Assembly (NCBI GenBank): GCA_024734495.1
Contig: JALMQS010000816.1
Coordinates: 7,403,171 to 7,467,170, forward strand
Direction of reading: 5' to 3'
From: Forficula auricularia
Taxonomy: Eukaryota > Arthropoda > Insecta > Dermaptera > Forficulidae
Length of the DNA stretch: 64,000 nt
The notes beneath the pieces were generated by a model. The model was not told the origin of the DNA and did no database searches. It was given only the letters and a program-made list of their open reading frames with translations. The translations under genes and the position numbers were made by a program. This document shows positions 33,154 to 43,284 of the stretch, in pieces. Numbering within the stretch: position 1 is the stretch's first letter; every line of letters begins with the position of its first letter.

Positions 33154-34530
33154 CTGAGGGAAAACTAAGGCAGCAGCCACCAGGCAACGAGCAGCTGGAT
33201 TAATTAAGAGTCTAACGGCGAGTGCAGGTGCCTTCTACTTCAACTCTTGCACTGTGTCCCAGAGCCGTTTTCCGAAGACTGGTTCATCATCGTATTATGG
33301 TCAGGTTTCGATGGCCATCAACTCGTTCATGTTAAACTATTGGTCGAAAATCACCCGGCTGTCTCTTTACAAGTCCCTAAGGCGAAACGAAAATATTTCA
33401 ATTTTAATATTGAAAGGGACCGACGAATATTTGATCTCTCTCTTTGGATATATATACTCTATTTGTATTACATCCAACAAACTATTATAAAATCATATAG
33501 TTTTTTTATTTGTTTTCACCTTTACATTTTTTGATTTATTAAAATGGAAAGTTAACTCTGAGAAGACAACTGGAAAAAATACTGCTAAAAGGAGATTAAG
33601 AGGGGGGTTGCAAATGTAGAGAAACGGGCTGGGGGGGGGGGATGAGAAAAAAGATTGGCGAAATTAGGAGCGGATTGTAGAGGAATAATGTCAAATGAAG
33701 AAAGGGAAATAATTAGAGAAATGGAAAATCTGATTAGAATAGATATGAAGCAAATAATACAGGGGAATTGGGTGAGGGTGACGATTCGTATTGGGTATGC
33801 GTTCATATTTTAAAAGACTAAAGACTGAAACAATCATGGAAAGCTATTGGACTGACAACGACAAAGATAGGAATAAAAAGCAACTATGGCCGAGAGATAG
33901 AGCGTAAATATGGTATATGGAGAGAACGAAGAGGCGGCCAAATATGCAGGGGGTGTAAAAAACAAAAAGAAATGGCGGAGCACGAAGAAGATTTTGAGGA
34001 CTTTGGAAGAGTTTTGGTAATGAATATGGGAAACTGGTGGATGGGCTTAAGGGAGCAAATAGACGACTACTATCAGAGAAGATAATGAAGATAGACGAGG
34101 GACCGAAAGTAGTGCTGAAGAAACAATGATAAAAAACAAAAACCCACAAGGATTATGGTTATATGCAATGTTTTATTTTAATGTATTAAAAAATTAATTA
34201 ATTTGTGAATATTTGATTCATTGAATAAATTTTATATTATAAAGATATTTCATACAGAAACTTCAATTTACGGTTTCTGTTTCGCTCTCTAAATTTTTTT
34301 TCACAATATCATATTAGATTAAATTATTTAAAGATGCGGGACATTTTTTTACACTTCTCAGAATTTAGAAGTAACAAAAAAAATTAGAAGTTAGTTTTTA
34401 AATGTTATTTAAGATTTTATTAAATAACTTATATGTCAGAAGGGCGTTGCTTCCTCGAGAATCAAACAGAAGTACCAGAAATGATATCTGGACAATGTCA
34501 ATTCTTCGAGCCAAACTATTTATGAATATA
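33154..34530. other. Unassigned, with a possible decayed coding remnant
   Basis: 33154-33400 continues the GC-richer patch but has no defensible exon. 33580-34130 is purine-rich on the plus strand with broken frames containing closely spaced Cys (an ICRGC-like word near 33940), faintly like the zinc-finger tail of some LINE ORFs, but too weak to call. The rest is AT-rich. Confidence 0.3.
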
Positions 34531-34905
34531 CTAGCTGCAAGGCCTCGCCTTCGGTGGGCCTTCTTGCTAGCCAAGGGGATTCACCCCCTGGACCCCCGTC
34601 AATTGAACGTTTTCTCTCCTGTATCCCCAAAAATTCCCCATCCCATCTCCCCAACCCCGGACTTCTCCCCCGCCTCTGATCACCACCTCAGTAAACTTAC
34701 CCCCTAGATACAGACACAGGCACAAATGCCCTTTAGTAGTATGTGATGATATAGGTACAGACACAGGTCCTTTAGTAGTCCCCTGGGCTTCCGCCCCGGA
34801 TCTCTCACGCCCTGGACCCCCACCTTTCCCCTGGACCCCACCTCCAAATTCCAAGATAGATAGTCACAAACAAACAGAGACAGGCACAGTAGTAGTATGT
34901 GATAT
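34531..34905 (-). mobile_element. Helitron-like 3' fragment
   Basis: Minus-strand 3' end CTAG at 34531, preceded by GGCCCACCGAAGGCGAGGCC (hairpin) and GGGGTCCAGGGGGTGAATCC, as in the elements at 13652 and 51593. Farther in are near-repeats of ACAGACACAGG with TTTAGTAGT. The 5' end (TC) is not identified. Confidence 0.6.
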
Positions 34906-35453
34906 GTGGCAAATTACCTGGATAGCATTTTCTGTACTAACAATTCTCGGGGGGGGGGCAGCCGTACAATCTTACAAACAAACCATTATAATATCATCTT
35001 AGATAGCTATCAAATTGGTCATTTCAGATTTAAATTGAATATATTATTTTTTCAATATTTGAAAAATGGCAATTCTTTCAACTTAAAAGATAGTAGAAGA
35101 AATACTTTTAACATAATATATACCATACATATACATATATCAAACTTTATATGGCTTTTTTTGCTATGTGTTCTGATGCAATAATACTAGAAAATCACTA
35201 TAAAATGTACATGACTTCACAGCTAATCTATTAAGAGCTGTTTTATAGTTTTGCTATAATCCCTGAATTCTATTTCTTCTTACAGAAAGATTTTCATTAA
35301 ACTTTGGAATTTAATTTTAGGATTAGGGCTCACCTAAAAATATTATTAGTGTAAAAAATTATGATGTGAGATGGAAATCTCAACCTTTATTAGAATTGTT
35401 AGCGAATTTCGTATATGATTATAGATACCTTTATATGTATCAATACTATATAG
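34906..35453. other. AT-rich DNA, nothing recognised
   Basis: No gene or TE end recognised. Confidence 0.45.
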
Positions 35454-36162
35454 CAGGGGTGGCCACTAATCTTAAATTTGGGAGCCGCAAATTTATAAAA
35501 CTGTTTCAAAGCGAGCCACATTGTTTGGAGATTAACATAATTAATGGTTTATTAAAAAAAGACACATTTTTATTTTATAAAATGAAGGTTTGAGTGTTCT
35601 CAAATCATTAAATCTGTCATTTATTTCTTAGCAAGACCAGCTATTTTGCACAAATAATCTTCTGTTTTCATCTGAACAACAGGGTGGATTTCAATAATTT
35701 TCTTCAATCATTTGAAGTGAGCGAATTTCATAGCTTCAAGGTCTTTTCGAAAGAATATTAATTTGCTATGAAAGCTAAATACACTCTGCGTTAAATCAGA
35801 AATAAGTTTTTCTCTTCCATGTAATGGTATGTTTAGCGTTTGTAAATGCTGAACCACATCGGTAAAAAAAGCCAAATCTAACAACCATTGGGGGCCATCA
35901 AGTTCAGGGAAAAATTTTCTTTTTCTTACATAAACTGTTTAATTGGATCAAGTAATTGAAAAAATCTGCAAAGAACATTGCTTACCGATAGCCATCTCAC
36001 TAAACAGTGCCAAGATACATCATCAGAACGGTCGTCATTATTCAATTTTTAATTAAATTATTATTTTTAAAATCAGTAGAATTATTCAAGAGGGTTCAAG
36101 AGCCGCACGAGATTGAATGAAGAGCCGCATGCGGCTCGCGAGTCACGTTGTGGCCACCTCTG
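35454..36162 (-). mobile_element. hAT element, internally deleted
   Basis: Ends CAGGGGTGGCCAC (35454) and GTGGCCACCTCTG (ending 36162) are inverted repeats of hAT type, with GAGCCGC words just inside both. The interior carries a transposase fragment on the minus strand. A clean 8-base target duplication is not seen (CTATATAG versus CATAGTAA). Confidence 0.7.
35590..36036 (-). pseudogene. hAT-family transposase fragment
   Basis: Read from 36036 downward, one frame gives SWHCLVRWLSVSNVLCRFF and a QLLDPIKQF segment. After a stop and a frameshift near 35910, another frame gives DGPQWLLDLAFFTDVVQHLQ followed by LNIPLHGREK and an EAMKFAHFK segment (about 35900-35713). The order and the WL.DLAF..D...HL..LN..L.G pattern are characteristic of hAT (Buster/ZBED5/GTF2IRD2-like) transposases. 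The BED finger and the catalytic and dimerisation ends are missing, so it cannot encode an active enzyme. Confidence 0.75.
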
Positions 36163-37096
36163 CATAGTAAGTCATTAAAAAGTAAAGCTTATTAATTTTC
36201 TGATTCATATCTCGTTCATTATTTCTTAAGATTGTTAAATGTGTGTTTAATTTCCGTTCGCGAATGCGTTGACAAGTTGACTGGCTAAGTAAACATCTAG
36301 TTAGGGAAAAGCCAGTTAGTGCGATGCTGCTGCAGCCGACATTGTTTTATGTTCAAAGGGGGATATCAAGTGAGCCAATTAGAGTATTAAGTGCTAACTA
36401 ATAACAGCAGCTATTCGACTAGAGTTGCCATAGACGAGAGGATAGGGGCAAACCTATGCAGCTAGCGGCGGCGTAGTTGACACAAGAAAATTGTTTCTTA
36501 TTGGTTCAATTAAAATACAAAGCATATTATCAAATGGTAAACGTGTACAATTAAGATGATAATCCAAATCGGAACAAATGTTTATTGTTTTTTTAATTTT
36601 TTCTTAGGTTTATATTTAGAAGTTTCAATAAACTCGAAGACTTAAAATGGCATATCGAAAAAATATAATACAACGAGAAAATAAAACAAATTTAATATTG
36701 TTTTAACATTAAAACTTGTTTTCTTCAGTAAAATATCCGTACAACACGTTATAAAGCTTTTACTTTATTTTTTGTACTGAGAACTAGTAAAATAAAACAA
36801 AGCTAGATATAATTAAAAGAACTTGATTAACATGGAAAAGCAGTTGGTCTGCTGAAGCACGATTACAGCTCACCTGGCTGCCTTTAGATCAAATAACCTC
36901 TGACAAATCCTAATAAACGAGTTATAAAAGATACAATTTCTACTCTGTCCAATAGCTAGTTGGGCATAAGAAAAATCAATAATTGCGGGCTAAGATATCT
37001 CCTTAAATAGAATGCAGCCCGTATCCTAAGGGAATAGTTTTAGGAAGGATACAGAAAAAATGGAGATTGATTCTACGACATCCATCCGTCTTTTTA
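36163..37096. other. Single-copy-looking DNA
   Basis: 36240-36480 is less AT-rich and contains homeodomain/forkhead-like words (GTAAACA, CTAATTAGA-like), the look of a conserved non-coding stretch, but conservation cannot be judged here. No coding frame. Confidence 0.3.
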
Positions 37097-37824
37097 CTTT
37101 ACCATACAGGGTATGGTCAAGTATTGTAATCGTGCATGAAAAAAAGTGTTTTTTTTTTGCTTCTTTTTTTCGAAATATCTCAAAAACGGCTGAAACTATT
37201 TTGATTAAAAAAATTGAGCGAATCCATGGCCTTTCGCTCTACAAAAAGCTCTAATAAGTGAGCATCGAAAAAATTATATTTTTCGAGATAATAATTGTTT
37301 TGTCAAAATGTCTGTTAGTTTGTCTATTTGTCTGTTAGTCTGTTAGTTAGTCTGTGCGTTACCAAATTTTTGTGGACGAGCTAGCTCAAAAACTAGTGTG
37401 AATATCGAAACCAAATTTAACATGTAGTTTTAGTCGATTGAGAATAAGAGCTGATTAGATTTTGGTGCATATGGACCCAAAATTAAGAGGTGGAGGGGGG
37501 GAGTTAAAAATTAAAAATCTAGGCTATTTGAGCAAACTCAACCAAATTTCGTATACATAATCAGTGGGACCCCAGAAGTCTAAAAATGCAAAAACTAACG
37601 GCCCAAAGGGGGGAAGGGGTGTATGGTCAAAAAATGAAAATCTAGGCACTTGTACCAAACTCAACCAAATTTTGTATACATAATCAGTGTGCCCCCAGGA
37701 GTCTAAAAATGGAAAAACTAACCCCCTCCCTTCCATGATTATAAATAATTTTATTAAATATTAAATATAAGTGAGGGGACAGGTTGTATGGTAAAGTCAA
37801 GTGGATGGCCACACCAGAACACTT
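37097..37824 (-). mobile_element. Repeat family TTGACACGTTCTG, copy 3
   Basis: Opposite orientation to copies 1 and 2: left end ACAGGGTATGGTCAAGTATT, right end TTGTATGGTAAAGTCAAGTG. Shares GTTACCAAATTTTTGTGGAC and the CCAAAATTAAGAGG-type G-runs. The two frames at 37524-37869 on the minus strand are repeat translation. Confidence 0.6.
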
Positions 37825-37844
37825 CAGCTTATTTTTTAATGATA

Positions 37845-38560
37845 TTGATATAAGAAGAAGTTGCACCAAAAAGGTTCAACTCTCTGTAGCCCGAGGTAGA
37901 CCCTTGCATCGTGAAAATAAGAAGAGATTTAGGGATTGAAGTCGGAGTCGAAGGTATCTGTGGTATCTTGAAAGAATGAAGGTTATATGTTGCTTGGAAG
38001 ACGGTCAGGGGAAAAGAGTTCCATTCTCTAGAAGTCATGGGGACAAACGAGTTGGCGAATGAGTTTGTTTGGTTAGTATCTAATTTAAGCGCCTAGGGGT
38101 GTTGATTCTTGAAAAATCGTGTATTTGGCGCAAATATAACCTTTGTAGGGATTATTCACTTTAACTCGATTGAACAAAAACCGTGGTAATATCTATAAAA
38201 AGGGAAAGGGTGGAGACAGATCAACGATGGCCTAAGGAGTCAAGGGTGTCAGTTAATGTGGATCTCCTATCAGTCTGACGCCTCTGAATTGTATCCAAGG
38301 TAGCAAGAGAATGCTTGGAGGCACCTTTCCACAAATGCGAGCAATATTCGAGAAAGGGGCGAATTTGAGCCTTGTTTTAGGTATGAAGTTGAGTGGGGAT
38401 GAAAAAACGTTTGGTCCGGAAAAGAAAGCCAACCTTACATGTTGCAGTTTTTGTTACTGAGTGAGAGGAGAGAGATTTTAACCAAAAATTGAAGGAAAAA
38501 GTGAAATATTTTTCTAAATTCAAAAAATTTGTGAAATTTGACAATAGTCCATTAATCAAC
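37845..38560 (-). pseudogene. Non-LTR retrotransposon RT C-terminal end, decayed
   Basis: Minus strand, in order: TKTATCKVGFLFRTKRFFIP (about 38450-38395), an IRP.LEYCSHLWKGAS-like segment (38370-38310), an RDIT-like remnant of the YRYYHG segment, and MTSREWNSFPLTVFQATYNL (38038-37979). It ends in a 3' UTR with TATCAATATCATTAAAAAAT near 37860-37840. Several stops and frameshifts. Same family as 44353-45016. Confidence 0.7.
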
Positions 38561-39898
38561 TACCTTATATATATTATATAATATTTCGATTTGCTGCATT
38601 CATTAACTAGAAGTAGTTTAAAATCCCAAAATTTAATTAGTTCTTAGTTTTGGAAATACAAACATTTTGGCACCAGAAGGCACTTCCATGACTTTTTGGA
38701 GTTGTTATGGGTATTTGAATCAAGAAAGACACGATAAATCAAGAACAAAATATCTTAGACAGTTTGTTCTTATACTGAAAGTTCTAAAGCCAAGAATTGA
38801 TTTGATTTAGGGATTTCTATCTTCAGAATTTACAACAAAAAATTCAGAAAAATTCATTCTTAATATATGGAACATGAATTGAATAATGCTAAAATACATA
38901 TAGTATGTGTATCATCAAAATACGTTTGTGAGATGTTTTATCTTTCTAGCTTAAATGATTCAATGACAAAAATATTGACAATTATTCAAAATATTAGAAT
39001 TCCAACTATAGTGAGTTTTGAAATAATTATCAATTTTTCTTCCAATAACAAATTCATAAAGAAAAAATTAATACTTGCAATTTTATATAAATACTAGATT
39101 TTATTTTCTCCTTATTGTCTCGAAAAATATTTTTCATGGCCCCGCAGATTTAAATAAGTTGAAAACCACGGTTCTATCTAATAAGCATATTATAAAAAGA
39201 TAAAATAACGAACCTTTCTATAAACTAAAGAAATCAACTAAGGCCTGATTCAAAATACTTAGCGTATCACATATCTTTAGAAATATATTTGTGGATGAAG
39301 ATTTATTTGAATTCATTCAATTAAACTTTTGGTAAAAGCTTAAAGGTGAGAAAAGAAAAAGTACTTACTAATTTTCCTAGATTATAATTTATGAGTTTAA
39401 TTAATTAAATATATATATATATATATATATATCAAATACAAGGTTGTTCTCTGTTAAAAATTATTTTTATGATACACATTAAAATGTGAACAATGTTTCA
39501 AGTGCCAACGATTGATTTGCGCAATTTCAATTCTTTCCAATTAAATTATCTATAAACGTCAAAGTTTTAATGGCAACAAATTAAAATATTAAAAAGAATT
39601 TCAAATAATTTATAAGAAATAAAATCCAAGAAAAATTAACTTTTTTTTAAATTAATATCATTAAGCCATATATGATCACATTAAATGCTATTTTTTATTT
39701 AAGATGAACAAAGTTATCTAATTCTTTATCCCATATAGGAATTATCTAATAGCCTTGGCTTGTTACACGCACCCGATTCTAGAGACATCAAGCAAACTGG
39801 ACCTCGTTTAAATAGTAAATGGGTGACCGCCTAAGAACTCTGTCTTCTATTTGATTTCATATAAATTAGATCATTTATTTTTACTTGCACCTTTCAAA
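38561..39898. other. AT-rich DNA with an (AT)n run
   Basis: (AT)n at about 39408-39432. The open frame at 38867-39097 shows no recognised domain. A GC-richer stretch at 39755-39845 is unassigned. Confidence 0.4.
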
Positions 39899-40066
39899 TC
39901 ACTTAAATTTAATTCTTTTGCAACGAAATTTTCTCTGGAGAGAGACGGACTGGTAGAAATTTTAATTGAATGTAATGGAAGGCAGCCCAGAGGTAGTGAG
40001 GAAAGAAAAAATTAACACATATAAAATAAGGTGTAATTTATTGGAATCCTTCCTCCTTTCCTTTCA

Positions 40067-40108
40067 AAACCGACGTTTCGGAGGATTTTTCCTCCTTCTT
40101 CAGGGTTT
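40067..40108 (-). ncRNA. Hammerhead ribozyme motif, type I
   Basis: Minus strand: AAACC helix I, CTGAAGA (40103-40097), stem II of GGAGG and CCTCC around an A-rich loop, GAAA (40079-40076), ACGT stem III, GTC (40074-40072), then GGTTT closing helix I. Every expected part is present. Confidence 0.85.
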
Positions 40109-40291
40109 CAAAGGGTCAATGAATGAAACAAATTAAATGATGTTTCCTTCTTCTCTCCACAGTAGTGTTCAAAAACTTTCTTCATTTTTAACAAAGGCAT
40201 AGAAAAACATTTTTTTTCTTTTTCCTCCTTTTCTTAATTACTGTGGAGAGAAGAAGGAAACATTTAATTTGTTTCATTCATTGACCCTTTG

Positions 40292-40335
40292 AAACTCCTG
40301 AAGAAGGAGGGAAAAATCCTCCGAAACGTCGGTTT
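40292..40335 (+). ncRNA. Hammerhead ribozyme motif, type I
   Basis: CTGAAGA (40298-40304), stem II GGAGG/CCTCC, GAAA (40323-40326), ACGT, GTC (40328-40330), GGTTT. Helix I is slightly weakened by an extra base in AAACTC on the 5' side. Confidence 0.8.
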
Positions 40336-40448
40336 GAAAGGAAAGGAGGAAGGATTCCAATAAATTACACCTTATTTTATATGTGTTAATTTTTTCTTTT
40401 CCTCACTACCTCTGGGCTGCCTTCCATTACATTCACTTAAATTTAATT

Positions 40449-40600
40449 TTGTGGTTCAGGTTGGCCGAGTGGGTATAGTCTTTGCCTATGAATAAAGATA
40501 GCCCGGGAATAAATCAACTCAGTGCAAATATTTGACCGGCTAAAATCTAATCCCTACACCAATTTAGTAATTTTACTCTGCAACTTTCGAATACTGGATC
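40449..40600 (+). mobile_element. tRNA-derived SINE
   Basis: Plus strand GTTCAGGTTGGCCGAGTGGG (A box), a decayed B box (CCCGGGAATAAATC), then the family body TTGACCGGCTAAAATCTAAT, CCCTACACCAATTTAG. It begins at the very edge of the hammerhead element's target duplication. Confidence 0.6.
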
Positions 40601-40710
40601 TGACTAAAAATAATTTTCAATTCCCTATGGCTGATTCTAACACCCAGCTATCAAACAAAAATATTCATATTGTCAACTTGTTTAAAACTAAACAATTATT
40701 ATATGTTGTA

Positions 40711-40744
40711 ACGTAATAATCTAATAATTATTAGATTATTACGT
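40711..40744. repeat. Perfect 34-bp palindrome
   Basis: ACGTAATAATCTAATAA is followed immediately by its exact complement with no spacer. The flanks show no terminus or duplication. Confidence 0.9.
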
Positions 40745-41157
40745 AGTATTTTTTATTAATATAATCACAAATATTGGAAAAGAAAAGACTGCTAAAATAA
40801 GCTCTCGTATATGGAGGAATTATTTACCACATATAAACATTAAAATAGAGAGATGACTGTATTAATGCTTTTGACTAATATATAAAATTTGTCCAAATTT
40901 CAAAACTTTCATTAAGAGTTCAATGAAAACTAGCTTGCAAAATGACTTGAGCGGAAATTTACAAAAAAGTGAATTAGTATAATTCTGGCTTTACGGAGTT
41001 GAGAAAAAACCTGACCTAAGCCCATATTTTGCTAAAATATCCAGCTTCTGATCTTTATGACAATTCCGAAACACTAGTTTATTAACGTATTGGAATATTT
41101 ATTTTGAGGATTTTTAAAGTTATTATTATTTTCAATATGCTATGGCTTAGTGATGAA
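40745..41157. other. AT-rich DNA, nothing recognised
   Basis: Nothing recognised. Confidence 0.45.
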
Positions 41158-41520
41158 AAATGAAGAAAATCAGAAAAAAATAATTGTGATATTGCAAAGA
41201 CTTACTTATTGGTAATTAGCAAATACGCAAGACTGAATTTATGAACTGTACCTTTATGCGAAATTTCAGCTTTTAAGCTCAAACGATTCGCTGACAAAAA
41301 TGCCGTAAATCTACCAAAGCTTCCGGAACCTGTATCGAGTCATAGAAAAGTTTTAAATTCAATGTTTCTATTATAACATGAAAATACTTCAGTTTTTATT
41401 TCAACTGCGTAAAGTGGAAATAATAAAATATTACATATAAATACTAGAAATACTGCAACATGTAAAAAAAATTACATATGTCAATATGTGCAATTCACGC
41501 CATATTAGTTTTTCTATCAT
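41158..41520 (+). repeat. Interspersed repeat, copy A (uninterrupted)
   Basis: Homologous to 41845-42480: GAAAATCAGAAA, GAATTTATGAACTGTA, AACTGTA..AAACGATTCGCTGACA and TTAACGCCATATTA-like words in the same order. Where copy B carries a hammerhead foldback, copy A has a single GCAAAGACTTAC, so it serves as an empty-site reference. Confidence 0.7.
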
Positions 41521-42000
41521 TCACTATTAGTGAAACTTATATATTGAAACTTTCATTAATAATCTAGACAGAAAATTTTAAAAAATAATTTCTGCCAAAA
41601 CAACTATAATAGCAGGGTGAGCCTTTATTAATTCGCTTATTTTTTATTTATTTTTATTTTTCTGTAGTTAATGTCTGAAACGTGGAGAAAAATCATTTTC
41701 AATTATTATTTTTTTTCTGACTATCCAGGGCTACTCAAAAGATGGAATGTGATAGAAAATACGCACTGGTGTCAAAATGTGTGTATTTCCAAAACAAAGG
41801 ACTTATGTTTTTTGTTCTTTCAATTTCATCGATTTCTAATGGAAAATGTAGAAAATCAGAAAGAATTCAATTATGATATGGCAAACACTTACTTATGGAA
41901 AGTGGTGTAGGTTTTAGGTGAAACATGATGTTAATTAATAGAGTAAAGGGTGTGTAGTTTCACAGTGAATGAAATAAAACTCAAAGAGGTTTATACAAAC

Positions 42001-42036
42001 TCAATATATTTCGGATTATTAGTCCATCATCAGGAG
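42001..42036 (-). ncRNA. Hammerhead ribozyme motif, type I
   Basis: Minus strand: AACTC (helix I), CTGATGA (42033-42027), a stem II with GGA/TCC closing a CTAATAA loop, GAAA (42012-42009), self-complementary ATATAT stem III, T as the cleavage base, and GAGTT closing helix I. Confidence 0.75.
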
Positions 42037-42063
42037 TTACAAGTTAATACTGTATTAACTTGT

Positions 42064-42106
42064 AAACTCCTGATGATGGACTAATAATCCGAAATATATT
42101 GAGTTT
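42064..42106 (+). ncRNA. Hammerhead ribozyme motif, type I
   Basis: AAACTC and GAGTTT form a six-pair helix I. Core CTGATGA (42070-42076), stem II GGA/TCC, GAAA (42091-42094), ATATAT, T. Mirror of the minus-strand motif. Confidence 0.78.
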
Positions 42107-42480
42107 GTATAAACCTCTTTGAGTTTTATTTCATTCACTGTGAAACTACACACCCTTAACTCTATTAGCAAACACTTACATTTTTGTAATTGGCAAATAT
42201 GCAAGTCTGAATTTATGAACTGTAGCTTTCTGGAAACTTTTTAAATCAAACCGTTCGTTGACAGAAATTCCATAATCTATCAAAGCCGAACCTGATGTGG
42301 ACCTACTGAGTCATGGAAAAGTTTTTAATTCAATGTAATTCCTATTTTACCTAACATTTAAATACTTTAGTGTTTATTTGATTTGTTAAAATGGATACAA
42401 TAACATATAAATACTAAGGAGTGCTGGAAAATGTAAAAAAAAAGTAATATGAGCAATTAACGCCATATTATTTTAACCTG

Positions 42481-43189
42481 ATAAATAAAAAATAATCAAT
42501 TAGTATTTCTACGATATTTCGGATGCAATTAGTTTGATTTTATATCAATCATTACTATTCATATCTACTTGATTGGATCATATTTTTTAATTGAATTAGA
42601 ATTAAGATTATGGACTGGCTTCTCGGAAAAGCTCGATGAGAAATCATTCAAAATGATTGTGGCGGAGATCATTTGATGTTTATTATGCTCAATGTGCCAT
42701 GCGGGTTGCATCAAGTTAGGAGACAGTCACAATCAATATGGCATAATAGCTCGTTAGGCAACAACTCATAACTACACAAAAACACTGACCTCAGAGGCAG
42801 ACTAATTTCTTTCTAAAGTAAAGGAATACACTAATATTAATCTGTAACACATGTGGAAATTAAGTATTTTTATTATTTTGATCAAAAATTGATATTCGAA
42901 ATTGGAGGAAACGGTGAAAACTTTTTCCAAAAAGTACTTTATTCGAGAATTGCAGTTTACTAGAGTTGAATATTAACCAGGCAGGCGATCGAAATACTTC
43001 CCCCATTATATTCTATAGAATATAAATGTGAAAGTAAAAATGTTATAAATTATTATCGATTGGGGGGCGCTGGAATAATTAATTGTTTAATTAATGAATC
43101 AAGGCCTACGCTGCGAAAAATGAACGAGGAGAGGATTAAAAAAGAAATTCCATAATTCATATAGACAAAAGGTATTAGTTTGGGTTCGG
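42481..43189. repeat. Local duplicated segments, left set
   Basis: 42665-42790 (GTTATGCTCAATGTGCC-like, TTAGGAGACAGTCACAATCA, GGCATAATAGCTCGTTAGGC) recurs at 43600-43715. 42890-42970 (GGAAACGGTGAAAACTTTTT, GAATTGCAGTTTAC) recurs at 43450-43525. Function unknown; no coding frame. Confidence 0.65.
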
Positions 43190-43284
43190 GGATCAGTAGC
43201 TTAGTGGATATAGGAGGTAAACCTCTTATGACAAAGCATTGCAGTACATATGCAAAGATCCCGGGTTCGACCCCCGGCTGATCC
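43190..43284 (+). tRNA. tRNA-like gene with expanded D-loop
   Basis: A cloverleaf can be drawn with every stem perfectly paired. Acceptor is GGATCAG/CTGATCC (43190-43196, 43278-43284), D-stem GCTT/AAGC (43199-43202, 43234-43237), anticodon stem TTGCA/TGCAA with the 7-base loop GTACATA (T33 present, anticodon would be ACA), a 5-base variable loop, and T-arm CCGGG-TTCGACC-CCCGG. The A box TAGCTTAGTGG and B box GGTTCGACCCC match consensus, and TTTT follows directly as a Pol III terminator. The D-loop is 31 bases instead of about 8-10; the insert can form its own hairpin (ATAGGAGGT/ACCTCTTAT). Position 37 is T rather than a purine. A conventional intron is ruled out because it would interrupt the anticodon loop. 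It may be a tRNA pseudogene, a SINE source or a specialised tRNA-like RNA. Confidence 0.55.

Larger units (their letters stand above)
39899..40448 (-). mobile_element. Hammerhead foldback element, subfamily delta, copy 2
   Basis: A 16-base direct repeat, TCACTTAAATTTAATT, at 39899-39914 and 40433-40448 bounds the insertion. As at 30857, an unpaired segment (GCAACGAAATTTTCTCTGGA) at the left is followed by inverted arms of about 200 bases (TAATGGAAGGCAGCCCAGAG and its complement). Both arms keep complete hammerhead cores. A truncated third copy is at 51011. Confidence 0.85.
41881..42179 (-). mobile_element. Hammerhead foldback element, subfamily beta, copy 2
   Basis: A 12-base direct repeat, GCAAACACTTAC, at 41881-41892 and 42168-42179 flanks a 275-bp insertion; the related empty site near 41195 has one copy. 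An unpaired tail (41893-41936, GTGGTGTAGGTTTTAGG) is followed by a nearly perfect inverted repeat, 41937-42166, centred near 42051. Each arm has an intact hammerhead core pointing outward. The tail position sets the minus orientation. Confidence 0.9.
41660..42480 (+). repeat. Interspersed repeat, copy B (interrupted)
   Basis: Same repeat as copy A, interrupted at 41893-42167 by the beta-subfamily hammerhead foldback. Its 5' part (41670-41860) also resembles 31785-31925. The frame at 41671-41910 belongs to this repeat and has no known domain. Confidence 0.65.

Noticed and set aside
33580..34149. Cys-containing plus-strand remnant and minus-strand Phe/Ser-rich frames
   Set aside because: Similarity to LINE zinc-finger tails is too faint, and the minus frames are reverse translation of purine-rich sequence.
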